64,000 bases of DNA from an uncultured Lachnospiraceae bacterium (GTDB taxonomy: Bacteria; Bacillota; Clostridia; Lachnospirales; Lachnospiraceae): NCBI GenBank assembly GCA_910584965.1, contig CAJUDZ010000004.1, positions 113,670-177,669 of the forward strand, read 5' to 3'. The notes below the pieces were generated by a model. That model ran no database searches, was not told the origin of the DNA, and worked only from the letters and a program-made list of their open reading frames with translations. Shown here piece by piece: positions 43,377 to 52,719 of this stretch. Numbering within the stretch: position 1 is the first letter of the stretch; each line of letters starts with the position of its first letter. A program made the position numbers and the translations under genes.

Positions 43377-45077
43377 TTATTCCACAGATACCGTATAATA
43401 ATAAATGGGCTGGCCGCCATACTGCAATTCGATATCGCAGCCGGCATATTTCTTTTCCACCTCATTTTTCAGCGCTTCCGCATCCTCTTCCGAGATATCC
43501 GAACCATAATAGATACTGATCAGTTCCATATCGTCGGACATCATTTCATCGATCATGCGCAGCGTCACATCCTGCATTTCACTGCCGACGGAAAGGATTC
43601 CCTTATCGCCGATTCCCATCAGATCGCCCTGTTTGATCTCTTTATCGTCGATGGTCGTATCCCTGACCGCATAAGTAACCTGGCCGGTATGCACGTTTTT
43701 GATCTCTTCCGTCATCGTTTCCGCATTTTCCTCAACAGAAAGATCCGGCACGTAGTTGATCACCGCAGTTATTCCCTGCGGTATGTTTTTGGTCGGAATA
43801 ACGATAATATCCTTGTCTTCTACCAGCGTCTTTGCCTGATTGGCGGCAAGGATGATATTTTTATTGTTCGGCAGAATAAAAATATGATCCGCATTCACTT
43901 TTTCGATGGCGTTCAACATATCTTCCGTGCTCGGATTCATCGTCTGGCCGCCTTCGATGATATAGTCCACGCCGAGCGCTTTCAGGATCTCATTGATGCC
44001 GTCGCCGACGGAAACAACGATAAAGCCCACTTCTTTCCGGGGACTTTCCTCCGCCTCTTCTGCATCCGGAACCGGTGCATTCTCCGCAGCACCCTGATTC
44101 AGGGACATTTTAAAGAGTTTTTCCTGATGCTCCAGCCGCATATTGTCTATTTTCAGATTGGAAAGCGCACCATACTTTAAGGCCTTCTGGATAGCAAGTC
44201 CGGGGTCATTCGTATGTACGTGCACCTTTACCACGTCATCATCCGCAACAACTACAATAGAATCGCCGATGGATTCCAGATACTCTTTGAAATCCATTTC
44301 CATTTTAATGTTAAAAGTTCTGCTCAGCATGATAATAAATTCCGTACAGTAGCCGAATCGGATTTCCGCATTTGCCTGTACCTCCAGGTTTCCGGATACT
44401 TTCGGAGACGCCGCTGTCTGGTCAACGGAAATGGTAAGATCGATCTCTTTGCCAAGATAAGCGTCATAAGCGCCTTTTAACACCTGCATAAGCCCTTGAC
44501 CGCCAGAGTCAACAACGCCCGCCTGTTTGAGAACAGGAAGAAGTTCCGGCGTATGCGCGAGCACTTCGTCGGCATGGCGGATCACCTGGTCCAGAAACTC
44601 GGCAAGATCTTCCACGCCCGCGTCGGCCAGTTCCCTTGCCTTCTCAGCTCCGCCTCTTGCTACGGTCAGAATCGTTCCTTCCTTAGGCTTCATGACCGCT
44701 TTGTACGCAGTTTCAACGGCCTTGTCGAAGGCATCCGCAAGCACCGGGACGGTGATTTCCTGGCAGGTTTTTACGCTTTTGGTAAAACCTCTGAAAAGCT
44801 GTGACAAAATAACACCGGAATTTCCTCTGGCGCCTCGCAGGGAACCGGAAGAAATGGCTTTACATAAGGACGGCATATCAAGAGCGCCCGTATCGCGCAG
44901 CGCTGCTACTTCTTTGGCCGCGGACATGATCGTCAGCGTCATATTCGTTCCGGTATCACCGTCCGGAACCGGAAATACATTCAACTCATTAATCCATTCT
45001 TTCTTGCTCTCAAGATTTTTTGCGCCCGCCAGAAACATCTGTGCGCACATCTTAGCATCAATCGTATTTGAAGCCAC
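43377..45077 (-). CDS. fakA: Fatty acid kinase FakA (DAK2 domain, YloV family)
   Basis: The 566-residue kinase phosphorylates fatty acids held by FakB for phospholipid synthesis. The N-terminal DhaL domain has VFPVPDGDTGTNMTLT and GARGNSGVILSQ (Mg-ATP site); the C-terminal FakA half includes IFILPNNKNI and ends with the beta-rich QYGGQPIYYYTVSVE. The start is a GTG at 45077 with GGGAGG seven bases upstream. It follows the Asp23 gene by 14 bases, as in the yloU-yloV pair of Bacillus. Confidence 0.95.
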   Translation of the reverse strand: MASNTIDAKMCAQMFLAGAKNLESKKEWINELNVFPVPDGDTGTNMTLTIMSAAKEVAALRDTGALDMPSLCKAISSGSLRGARGNSGVILSQLFRGFTKSVKTCQEITVPVLADAFDKAVETAYKAVMKPKEGTILTVARGGAEKARELADAGVEDLAEFLDQVIRHADEVLAHTPELLPVLKQAGVVDSGGQGLMQVLKGAYDAYLGKEIDLTISVDQTAASPKVSGNLEVQANAEIRFGYCTEFIIMLSRTFNIKMEMDFKEYLESIGDSIVVVADDDVVKVHVHTNDPGLAIQKALKYGALSNLKIDNMRLEHQEKLFKMSLNQGAAENAPVPDAEEAEESPRKEVGFIVVSVGDGINEILKALGVDYIIEGGQTMNPSTEDMLNAIEKVNADHIFILPNNKNIILAANQAKTLVEDKDIIVIPTKNIPQGITAVINYVPDLSVEENAETMTEEIKNVHTGQVTYAVRDTTIDDKEIKQGDLMGIGDKGILSVGSEMQDVTLRMIDEMMSDDMELISIYYGSDISEEDAEALKNEVEKKYAGCDIELQYGGQPIYYYTVSVE

Positions 45078-45091
45078 CTCAAATCCTCCCT

Positions 45092-45451
45092 CTAGTCAAT
45101 CACTTTCACACCTTCGACGAAGATGTTGATCTTTTCAATTTCTATCCCGGTAAACTCGCCCACTTTATATTTTACGCTGTCGATCAGATTGTCCGATACG
45201 GCGAGGATACTGACTCCGTAAGAAACAATGACATGGAAATCGAGCGTCAGTTTGTTGTTATTTAACGACACCTGTATTCCCCGGGTCATGCTCTCTTTTT
45301 TCAAAAGCTTTACAATCCCGTCCTTTACGCTCATGCCCGCCATGCCGACAATGCCGAAACATTCCATCGCCACTGTGCCGGCATACTGCGCTATGACTTC
45401 ATGGTCAATCGAAATATTTCCCATATGTGTATCCATCGAAGAAGCTCTCAT
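45092..45451 (-). CDS. Asp23/Gls24 family protein (YloU-like)
   Basis: The 119-residue protein matches PF03780, with ISIDHEVIAQYAGTVAMECFG and LDFHVIVSYGVSILAV. Asp23-type proteins line the membrane and respond to envelope or alkaline stress; this short form is the universally linked partner of fakA and is probably part of the same lipid or envelope system. AGGAGG is six bases before the ATG. Confidence 0.92.
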   Translation of the reverse strand: MRASSMDTHMGNISIDHEVIAQYAGTVAMECFGIVGMAGMSVKDGIVKLLKKESMTRGIQVSLNNNKLTLDFHVIVSYGVSILAVSDNLIDSVKYKVGEFTGIEIEKINIFVEGVKVID

Positions 45452-45479
45452 AGAATACCTCCTTATTTATTTTAGACAT

Positions 45480-45507
45480 ATATTTTTATTATAACCCGTT
45501 ATGTCAA
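45480..45507 (-). promoter_or_regulatory. Probable promoter of asp23-fakA-recG-degV
   Basis: Minus-strand TTGACA (45507-45502) and TATAAT (45493-45488) both occur but only eight bases apart, so they cannot form one promoter. TTGACA may pair with an AAATAT-type -10 at 17 bases, or TATAAT may pair with TTTCTT upstream. Confidence 0.4.
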
Positions 45508-45516
45508 AAAAAGAAA

Positions 45517-45966
45517 CTAATATTTCCGGTATCCCCACAGATTATTTTTTTTCATATCCCTGTATTCGCCATACGCTTTTTCCAGAATCTGTCTTTCATT
45601 GGCGAATTTCAGCAGATGATATGCTTCATGGTACTTGTAATATCCGGCATCCACAAAGTATTCTTCTTTCTGCGGCCTGCTGTAATAGCTGTCCGCCATC
45701 ATCAGATACCAATGGACTTCTTTTTCGACGGTGTCTTCGGGCACGGCAAACGTATAGCCGCTCGTTCCCACATATTTGATGATACTCGCCCTGGCGCCCG
45801 TTTCTTCCAGGACTTCACGCACGGCCGTCTCGCTGTGTTCCTCCCCGGCCTCCACGGTTCCTTTCGGAAGCACCCAGCCTTCATACTTGTTATGATAATT
45901 TTTATACAAAAGAAGAATCTTACCGCGGAAAATGACGACGCCTCCGCAGCTTACCGCCTCAATCAT
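45517..45966 (-). CDS. Nudix hydrolase
   Basis: The 149-residue protein has an intact Nudix box, GTVEAGEEHSETAVREVLEETGA (residues 36-58, in GX5EX7REUXEEXGU form), and a front strand with CGGVVIFRGKILLLYK. Nudix enzymes cleave nucleoside diphosphate derivatives; the substrate is not evident, though the short diadenosine-polyphosphate-like type fits the size. It starts two bases past the PBP stop, so it is cotranscribed with the SEDS-PBP pair. Confidence 0.92.
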   Translation of the reverse strand: MIEAVSCGGVVIFRGKILLLYKNYHNKYEGWVLPKGTVEAGEEHSETAVREVLEETGARASIIKYVGTSGYTFAVPEDTVEKEVHWYLMMADSYYSRPQKEEYFVDAGYYKYHEAYHLLKFANERQILEKAYGEYRDMKKNNLWGYRKY

Positions 45967-45968
45967 TT

Positions 45969-47399
45969 CTATGACCCTCCCGTTTCCAGATATGCGTTAA
46001 AAATTCTTTTGGCAATCGGTACGGCAAAATCACCGCCGGAGCCGGCCCCTTCAATAATCACGGTCACACAGATCTGCGGATTCTCCACCGGCGCAAAACC
46101 TGTGAACCAGGCATGGGAATCCGTTTTTACCTTGTTATATTCGGCGGACCCGGTCTTTCCGGCAGCCGTATAACCGGAACCTTTCAGTTTCGTGGCCGTA
46201 CCGCTTTCCACGACTTCCGTCATAAGCTGTGTCAGCGCTTCCGCCTCCTGCTCCGTTATCAGACTTCCGTAAGCGCCGGAGGAAAACTGCTTCATCACGT
46301 TTCCGTTTTCGTTCTCCACCCGGTCGATCAGATAAGGTTTCATCAGGACGCCGTCGTTCGCAATGGCGCAGGTGATCATGTTCATATGAAGCGGCGTAAT
46401 GGAATCCGTTCCCTGACCGATGGAGGCCTGCATGACATCCGAATCCGAAACGTCCTCATTGACAATCACGCTGCTTTTGTTATAAGTAAAAGAAACGGGC
46501 AGTTCGCTGTTAAACAGCAAATCTTCGAGCGTATCGCCATAACTGTTTTTGTCAAGCTGTACGCTGATATTGGCAAAAGACGCGTTGCAGGATTTTGCGA
46601 AAGATTTCGTAAAACTCTCGCCCCCATGCGCCGTACCGTGAAAACAGTTTATCACGTCTTCTCCGTGTTTGAACCGTCCGTTACACTGATACGTATAGTT
46701 CTGGTACGTATCCGGATTCTCCCGGATATATTGAAGCGCGGTAATGATCTTAAAAGTGGATCCGGGCGGATACAGCCCCTGTGTTGCGCGGTTCAGCAAT
46801 ACGCTGCTGTCCTTATCCTGCAGCAGATCATCCCAGATCGCCTCAATCTCGTTCGGGTCGAAGTCCGGTTTGGATACCATCGCGAGAATCCGCCCCGTCG
46901 AAGGCTCCGTTACGATAATCGCCCCCTTATAGGCCCCAAGCGACTGATAGGCAATTTCCTGCAAATCCACGTCCAGCGTAGTATAAACGCTGTCCCCCGG
47001 ATATTTTTCACCGGATACTTCGCTGGCTACTTTATCCGAAAGCTTTACATTGGACTGAATCAGATAATAATTTGCCTGTGCTTCCACGCCGAACCGTCCG
47101 TTCGCGGCATAGCCGACCACATGGGAAAATTTGTTCCCAAAAGGGTATTCCCGTTTTTCTCCGCCGTCCTCGCTCACAACCGTCTGCGCCAGCACCTGTC
47201 CGTCATTTGCGTAGATCGTTCCTCTCGTATTCTGATTGATCAGCATTTCCTGCCTGCTGTTATAGCTGTTGTTGATCATCTCCTGTTTATGCGTCATCGC
47301 GTAATAACAGGTATATCCCATCATACAAAGAAAGACCGCCGTAAAAAGACCTGTAACAAGATAAATCTGCTCAGTCGTCTTCTTCCTCATCTTCTTCAT
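45969..47399 (-). CDS. Class B penicillin-binding protein (FtsI/PbpA-like)
   Basis: The protein of about 476 residues has one N-terminal membrane helix, a dimerisation region with RGTIYANDGQVLAQ, SxxK in YPPGSTFKIITAL, SxN in FAKSCNASFAN and KTGS in AAGKTGSAEYN. It is shorter than FtsI and lacks PASTA domains, like PbpA/PBP2 of the FtsW-pbpA pairs in Clostridia and Actinobacteria. The start is uncertain: ATG 47399 or 47390 lie inside the end of the SEDS gene and a GTG at 47474 extends further. It probably works with the SEDS protein encoded just upstream. Confidence 0.92.
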   Translation of the reverse strand: MKKMRKKTTEQIYLVTGLFTAVFLCMMGYTCYYAMTHKQEMINNSYNSRQEMLINQNTRGTIYANDGQVLAQTVVSEDGGEKREYPFGNKFSHVVGYAANGRFGVEAQANYYLIQSNVKLSDKVASEVSGEKYPGDSVYTTLDVDLQEIAYQSLGAYKGAIIVTEPSTGRILAMVSKPDFDPNEIEAIWDDLLQDKDSSVLLNRATQGLYPPGSTFKIITALQYIRENPDTYQNYTYQCNGRFKHGEDVINCFHGTAHGGESFTKSFAKSCNASFANISVQLDKNSYGDTLEDLLFNSELPVSFTYNKSSVIVNEDVSDSDVMQASIGQGTDSITPLHMNMITCAIANDGVLMKPYLIDRVENENGNVMKQFSSGAYGSLITEQEAEALTQLMTEVVESGTATKLKGSGYTAAGKTGSAEYNKVKTDSHAWFTGFAPVENPQICVTVIIEGAGSGGDFAVPIAKRIFNAYLETGGS

Positions 47400-48783
47400 C
47401 CGGATATTCCGGTTTCTTGCCGCTTCTGACAAAGCTGCTCTTCCTGACCGGGATTCTCTTCTTCTTTCTGACACTTTTCTCTTCCTCGCTCTGTCTGATA
47501 ATATAAAGCCCCTCTATGATAAAAAACATAATCAGTGTCGTTAAAATGGAACTTCCGCCATAGCTGATAAACGGCAGGGTAATGCCCGTCATCGGAATGA
47601 ACTTCGTTCCTCCTCCGATCGTTAAAAAGACCTGAAAAATATAGGTTATGCCCAGTCCGAATGCGATCAGCTGATAGAACCGGTCTTTTAACTTTACGGA
47701 AATCAGCATCACCATGACAAAGGTGCCGATGCTGATTAAAATCATACACATGGCAAACGCGATGCCCAGCTCTTCGGCTACTGCAGAAAAAACGAAGTCC
47801 GCCTCCACGAAAGGAATCGCCGTAGGATTCCCCCGGAAAAGCCCGAGTCCGAACCAGCCGCCGCTGCTGATGGCAAACAGAGACTGTGCGATCTGGAAAC
47901 CCGCATCGTCGATACAGCCCCAGGGGTCTTTCCATGCCTGCACGCGCACCTGCACATGGGAAAAAAACTGATAAGCGAAAAACGCCGCCCCGCAGCCGCC
48001 AAGCGAGCCAAGAAGCAGATATATAAAATTCCTGGTCGCAATAAATACCATAAACAGATAAACGATAAAAAAGATCAGCGCGCTTCCGAGATCTTTGGAG
48101 GCGACAAGAATCAGTACATGCGCGCCCGCAATAATTGCCGTAAGCGCTACTCTTACAATATCATTTGTTTCATACAGGGCGCCCGCCAGGAAAAAAACAA
48201 AAATGATCTTTACGAACTCGGAAGGCTGAAAAGTGATGCCGCCGATGGAATAGGAAATTCTGGATCCGCGCGTCACGGAACCGAGTAAAAGCACAACGCC
48301 CAGCGCGCAGATGCCGACGGCCGCATAGACCCATGTAAGTTTTTTCAGAAAAGACAGCTGATTGATAAAATACGGAATCAGCATACCGACAGCGATGGAA
48401 ACCGTCACGATAAAGAATTGTTTGATCGCCTTTTCATAAGAAATTCTCGTCAGAATCACGAAACCAATACTTAAAAGCATGCACACATTGTTGATAATCA
48501 GCCTGTTTCCTTTTGGATAAATCATGCGGAACAGCATGATTGTCGCAAAAAGCAGAATCTGCTGGAAAATATAAAAAAACAGATATTCAATTTTGCCTGT
48601 TTCAAAACAGATCACCATAAAACAGGAAAAATGCACGCCGAACATCAACAGATTCTGTCTGATATAAATGCCGCTTCTCTGCTCTTCCTCCTTAAAACGG
48701 AAAGCCATGAAACACTCTATTGTATATAATGCAAGCAGTACTGTAATTAAATACTTGGAAATCTCTGTAATATAAAGTTCCAT
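47371..48783 (-). CDS. ftsW: FtsW/SpoVE-like SEDS glycan polymerase
   Basis: The 470-residue protein has about ten membrane helices and the SEDS motifs GGITFQPSEFVKIIFVFF, WKDPWGCIDDAGFQIAQSL (extracellular loop) and PMTGITLPFISYGGSS. It has a long N-terminal part with two to three extra helices and an acidic, charged C-terminal tail, unlike the RodA at 15770-16873. It overlaps the class B PBP gene by about 28 bases, a division-type SEDS-bPBP pair. Whether it serves septation or sporulation is not clear. Confidence 0.9.
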   Translation of the reverse strand: MELYITEISKYLITVLLALYTIECFMAFRFKEEEQRSGIYIRQNLLMFGVHFSCFMVICFETGKIEYLFFYIFQQILLFATIMLFRMIYPKGNRLIINNVCMLLSIGFVILTRISYEKAIKQFFIVTVSIAVGMLIPYFINQLSFLKKLTWVYAAVGICALGVVLLLGSVTRGSRISYSIGGITFQPSEFVKIIFVFFLAGALYETNDIVRVALTAIIAGAHVLILVASKDLGSALIFFIVYLFMVFIATRNFIYLLLGSLGGCGAAFFAYQFFSHVQVRVQAWKDPWGCIDDAGFQIAQSLFAISSGGWFGLGLFRGNPTAIPFVEADFVFSAVAEELGIAFAMCMILISIGTFVMVMLISVKLKDRFYQLIAFGLGITYIFQVFLTIGGGTKFIPMTGITLPFISYGGSSILTTLIMFFIIEGLYIIRQSEEEKSVRKKKRIPVRKSSFVRSGKKPEYPDEEDEEEDD

Positions 48784-48859
48784 AAGATTACCGAAACGTT
48801 ACCTTTCTAAACTCTGTGCCTTTTGATTGAACAGAATCGCCGCGCTCAGGCGGCAGTTT

Positions 48860-51097
48860 TTATTCCACACCGCGCATGTAATGTCCGGCCGTATATTCGG
48901 CAGCCGGAAATACATCGGTTTTATCAAAATAATAATCCAGTATCTTTTCCACCTGTTTTTCCGTTTCCCACACAAAATCCAGCCTTTTTGCAAAAAGCGG
49001 CATCTCAGTAAGTTCTTTCTTCTTCTGATGCAGAGAAAAGGGAACGGAATTATAAATAATATTATAACAGTGCCTGCAGCGGCACTGGACGGGAAAACGC
49101 ACATGATACCGATCTGACAGTTCATATTTTTCCTGTCTTTTGCACGGATTCTTCTGCCCCTGACAGGAACCGGCCGTCTTCCAGACACAGTTTGCGGACA
49201 GCATCATCGGTATCGTCCCGTATACGACCGCCGACATCCCAAACCGTTCTGTTCCGGCCATTCCGGCGCTTTCTGCACAGTCTTCCAGCACAAGCTGCCG
49301 GCACTCCTTTCCGTTCAGTTCGTATGGAAGATAATTTTCCGCACAGTACCTGCGCAGGAACCGGGCTGTCTCCGCATTAAAACAATAGACACCCGCATCC
49401 GCAACGAGCACATAGGAAGGTGCCAGAGAACGCATGATGGAAAGAGACTCCAGGTTCCGTACAAGGAAGCCGTCTGCCTTTATTTTTTCCGCAGAACAAG
49501 TCAATAACTCCTGAAAATAAGCGAAATCTTTCTCACGCACAATATATGGGAGCGCAAGAAAAATTGCAGGAATATTCCTTCCTTCAAAACACTGACTGAT
49601 CTGGTCGGACTCCTCCAGATACCAGTCACTGTCGAGATAAATCCGTTCACAGGGATAACGCAGCGCCGCCCGCAGCTGTTCCAGATTTTGCACCGCAACG
49701 TGCAGTTGCGGTTTTTTTTGCACAGGAAAAAGGGGTTCCGGCCTTTTTTGCAAGGTATCCTTCACGCTTTTTCTGTACGGCAGGAGCCCGTTTCTTTCAA
49801 TCAGCCTGTCTTCATATGCCGCCGCCGCAGTTCTGCGAAGCTCATTTAACAGGCTCACCGGCATGAATGCGCCCTCTTCGACGTCCGCCTGTTCCTCTGT
49901 TATTTTCACAAACGAATTACCGGTTTTGCGAAGATGTTTCAGGAAGTCTTCGGGAAGCATCGGCTGTTTCCTTGCCCGCTCCACCGTCCGGCCTTTCAAT
50001 GTCAGGGAAATCCCCTCCCCTTCCAGCTGCAGGCAGGCAGGTTCCCCGATCCGGAAAACCGCACGGAGCGCCGCACAGCATTTGCGTTCCCCGCCGAGAT
50101 AATTTTGAGCAATTTCGGATAACAGCGCCGCATCCTGGCCAAGATATCCGGGCTTCTTCAATGTAATCATTTCCCGGCCGTTCTGCCGTTCGTAATAGCC
50201 GGTCTGCACTTCATCCCGTATATAAAGCCTTTGCAGCCTGTCCATATCGGATTGTTCCACCCGGTATGCCTGAGCGCCCTTTTCATAATAAGCATCGATA
50301 TATTTCCGGTAAACGGCGGTAACGCCTGCCGCATACTCCGGCCGTTTCATCCGGCCTTCTATCTTAAAGGAATCGATACCCGCTTCGATTAACCGGGGAA
50401 GAAAAGAAATCGTACACATGTCCTTCAGACTCAGGACATGCCCGGCATCGCATCTCAGATTTCCCTCCTGATCGAAAATCCGATAGGGAAGTCTGCATGG
50501 CTGCGCGCACCGGCCCCGATTGCCGCTCCGGCCTCCGAGGATACTGCTGAAAAGACACTGACCGGAATAGCCGTAACACATGGCTCCATGAATAAAACAT
50601 TCCAGTTCCAGTCCTGACGACTTTTTGACAGAACGGATTTCCGAAAGAGACAGTTCCCGTGCGGGCACGATTCTCGCCGCTCCGATCTCTTTCAGGAACT
50701 GAGCGCCCCGGCTTCCCGTAATCGTCATCTGTGTGCTCGCATGCAGGGCCATACCCGGAAAAGTTTCCCGGATATACTGCCACACCCCAAGATCCTGTAT
50801 GATCACGCCGTCCAGACCTGCTTCATATAACGGGCCAAGATATTCGTAAAGAGAGGAAAATTCCCGTTCCTTCACAAGCGTATTGACCGTCAGATAGACT
50901 TTTTTTCCAAAGATATGTGCGTAACGCAGCGCTCTGCAGATTTCCTCCTGTGAAAAATTATCCGCATAAGCTCTCGCACCAAATTTCGCGCCGCCCAGAT
51001 AAACCGCATCGGCGCCTGCATTCACCGCACCCACAAACGCCTCATAATTTCCGGCGGGTGCCAGTAATTCCACTCTTTTTACCATGCCAATAACCAT
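48860..51097 (-). CDS. U32 family peptidase-like protein with DUF3656
   Basis: The 745-residue protein has an N-terminal U32 domain (ELLAPAGNYEAFVGAVNAGADAVYLGG in two parts, then ECFIHGAMCYGYSGQCLFSS and RGRCAQPCRLPYR with its four cysteines) and a C-terminal DUF3656-like half. U32 proteins such as RlhA hydroxylate rRNA and TrhP hydroxylates tRNA; the peptidase label is historical. ATG 51097 is five bases after AAAGGA; ATG 51085 is the alternative. A structured leader element is directly upstream. Confidence 0.92.
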   Translation of the reverse strand: MVIGMVKRVELLAPAGNYEAFVGAVNAGADAVYLGGAKFGARAYADNFSQEEICRALRYAHIFGKKVYLTVNTLVKEREFSSLYEYLGPLYEAGLDGVIIQDLGVWQYIRETFPGMALHASTQMTITGSRGAQFLKEIGAARIVPARELSLSEIRSVKKSSGLELECFIHGAMCYGYSGQCLFSSILGGRSGNRGRCAQPCRLPYRIFDQEGNLRCDAGHVLSLKDMCTISFLPRLIEAGIDSFKIEGRMKRPEYAAGVTAVYRKYIDAYYEKGAQAYRVEQSDMDRLQRLYIRDEVQTGYYERQNGREMITLKKPGYLGQDAALLSEIAQNYLGGERKCCAALRAVFRIGEPACLQLEGEGISLTLKGRTVERARKQPMLPEDFLKHLRKTGNSFVKITEEQADVEEGAFMPVSLLNELRRTAAAAYEDRLIERNGLLPYRKSVKDTLQKRPEPLFPVQKKPQLHVAVQNLEQLRAALRYPCERIYLDSDWYLEESDQISQCFEGRNIPAIFLALPYIVREKDFAYFQELLTCSAEKIKADGFLVRNLESLSIMRSLAPSYVLVADAGVYCFNAETARFLRRYCAENYLPYELNGKECRQLVLEDCAESAGMAGTERFGMSAVVYGTIPMMLSANCVWKTAGSCQGQKNPCKRQEKYELSDRYHVRFPVQCRCRHCYNIIYNSVPFSLHQKKKELTEMPLFAKRLDFVWETEKQVEKILDYYFDKTDVFPAAEYTAGHYMRGVE

Positions 51098-51100
51098 GTC

Positions 51101-51169
51101 TTCCTTTCAGCCTGCGGTATTTATGTCCGGAAGGCACAAATTCGCGGTTAAACCCGTCCTGCCTTTAAC
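51101..51169 (-). ncRNA. Structured leader element, copy C (upstream of U32 gene)
   Basis: On the minus strand GTTAAA/TTTAAC forms the first stem, followed by GCG-A-ATTT/AAAT-AC-CGC with an inner GTGCC/GG-A-CAT stem, then AGGCTGAAAGGAAG and the start codon. Sequence differs from copies A and B but the fold and both ends match. Confidence 0.5.
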
Positions 51170-51173
51170 TCAG

Positions 51174-51198
51174 AAAAGGCTGTCTTTTTCAGACAGCC
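51174..51198 (-). terminator. Intrinsic terminator after zapA
   Basis: A perfect 8-bp stem GGCTGTCT/AGACAGCC with a five-base loop is followed on the minus strand by TTTTCT, five bases past the zapA stop and just before leader copy C. Confidence 0.85.
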
Positions 51199-51202
51199 TT
51201 TC

Positions 51203-51610
51203 TTATTTTTTCAATTCTGCCAATTCCGTTTCCAATCGAATCATTTTTTTCGCATTCTCGTTTGCATCCAGTTGAAGGTTCTTAACATTCTTCTCTGTTT
51301 TCTCCAGCTTGATCTGGGAAGCAATCAATTCATGCTTTAAATCATACAGTTCTTTCTCTTTATTTTTCAACTCTTCTTCCAGCAGGGTAATCTGCTGTTT
51401 CGCTTTAAAATAATCGTCCGCAATATTCAACTGCAGCAAAACATTCTGCGTATCCAGAGGCAGTCTTCTGAACGCATCGGCTTTCCCATACTCATTGACT
51501 TTATTATTAATATAGGAAGCGACCTTCTGCAAATACTCTTCGCTTTCATAGCCGCTAAGCGTAAAAACTTTTCCGCCGATAATAACTTCCGTATCCGTCT
51601 TCGCTGACAT
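51203..51610 (-). CDS. zapA: Cell division protein ZapA
   Basis: The 135-residue protein has the ZapA domain at residues 1-60 (EVIIGGKVFTLSGYESEEYLQKVASYI) and a C-terminal coiled coil (about 70-135, EEELKNKEKELYDLKHEL). It bundles FtsZ filaments at midcell. It is transcribed after ruvB with a 90-base gap and ends at its own terminator. Confidence 0.95.
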   Translation of the reverse strand: MSAKTDTEVIIGGKVFTLSGYESEEYLQKVASYINNKVNEYGKADAFRRLPLDTQNVLLQLNIADDYFKAKQQITLLEEELKNKEKELYDLKHELIASQIKLEKTEKNVKNLQLDANENAKKMIRLETELAELKK

Positions 51611-51700
51611 GCGTTCTCCAATCCGCCCGCCCCGCGGGTTCCTTTAGTACAAAATATGCCTGTTAAACAAAATCCCTATACTACATCTATTATATATAGC

Positions 51701-52699
51701 TTACAAAGGAATTTCAAGCCCTAAATGATGATATGCCGAATCTGTTACGACTCTTCCTCTGGGCGTTCTGTTTAAAAGACCGCTTTTGAGCAGATATGGT
51801 TCATAGACATCCTCCAGCGTCCCTGCATCTTCGCCTATGGCGGCCGCCAGCGTATCAAGTCCGACCGGTCCGCCTTTGAATTTCTCAATCATCGTAAACA
51901 GGATGTTTCTGTCGATATGATCTAACCCCATTTTATCCACTTCCAGCAAATCCAGTGCCGTTGCCGCCACTTTTTCCGTAATCACGCCGTCGTATTTCAC
52001 CTGTGCAAAATCGCGGACGCGCTTCAGAATGCGGTTCGCAAGCCGCGGCGTTCCCCGGCTCCTTTTCGCGAGTTCCAGCGCGCCTTTCCCTTCAACCTCC
52101 ACGTTCAGAATCTGTGCGGAGTGCAGAATAATCAGTTCCAGTTCTTCAATCGAGTAAAATTCCAGATGATGTATTACACCGAACCGGTCGCGAAGAGGCG
52201 CGCTTAAAAGCCCTGCCCGCGTGGTCGCGCCGATCAGTGTAAAATGAGGCAGATCCAGACGGATTGACCGGGCGGAGGCACCCTTGCCGATCATAATATC
52301 GATGGCATAGTCTTCCATCGCCGGATACAGCACTTCTTCCACCTGTCTGTTCAATCTGTGAATCTCATCCACAAAAAGGATATCCCCTTCCTGCAAATTG
52401 TTGAGAATCGCCGCCATTTCTCCCGGTTTTTCGATGGCCGGGCCGCTGGTGACTTTCATGTGAACGCCCATTTCATTTGCGATAACGCCCGCCAGGGAAG
52501 TTTTACCGAGTCCCGGAGGCCCGTAAAACAGTACATGATCAAGCGCATCGTTCCGGCGCTTCGCCGCTTCGATGTAAATCCGGAGATTCTCTTTGATTTT
52601 GGATTGACCGATATAGTCATCCAAAATCTGCGGACGCAGCGAGCCTTCTATTTTGATATCCTCTTCTATCAGATTCGTTTCAATTACCCTGTTCGCCAT
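51701..52699 (-). CDS. ruvB: Holliday junction branch migration ATPase RuvB
   Basis: The 332-residue AAA+ motor drives branch migration with RuvA. It has GPPGLGKTSLAGVIANE (Walker A), LFVDEIHRLNRQVEE (Walker B), GATTRAGLLSAPLRDRFG (sensor and arginine finger) and the winged-helix end RTPRGRVVTDSAYHHL. I chose ATG 52699 with AAAGGA seven bases upstream; an earlier ATG at 52723 overlaps the end of ruvA. Confidence 0.98.
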   Translation of the reverse strand: MANRVIETNLIEEDIKIEGSLRPQILDDYIGQSKIKENLRIYIEAAKRRNDALDHVLFYGPPGLGKTSLAGVIANEMGVHMKVTSGPAIEKPGEMAAILNNLQEGDILFVDEIHRLNRQVEEVLYPAMEDYAIDIMIGKGASARSIRLDLPHFTLIGATTRAGLLSAPLRDRFGVIHHLEFYSIEELELIILHSAQILNVEVEGKGALELAKRSRGTPRLANRILKRVRDFAQVKYDGVITEKVAATALDLLEVDKMGLDHIDRNILFTMIEKFKGGPVGLDTLAAAIGEDAGTLEDVYEPYLLKSGLLNRTPRGRVVTDSAYHHLGLEIPL

Positions 52700-52719
52700 T
52701 GTTACATCCTTTCCCCGTA

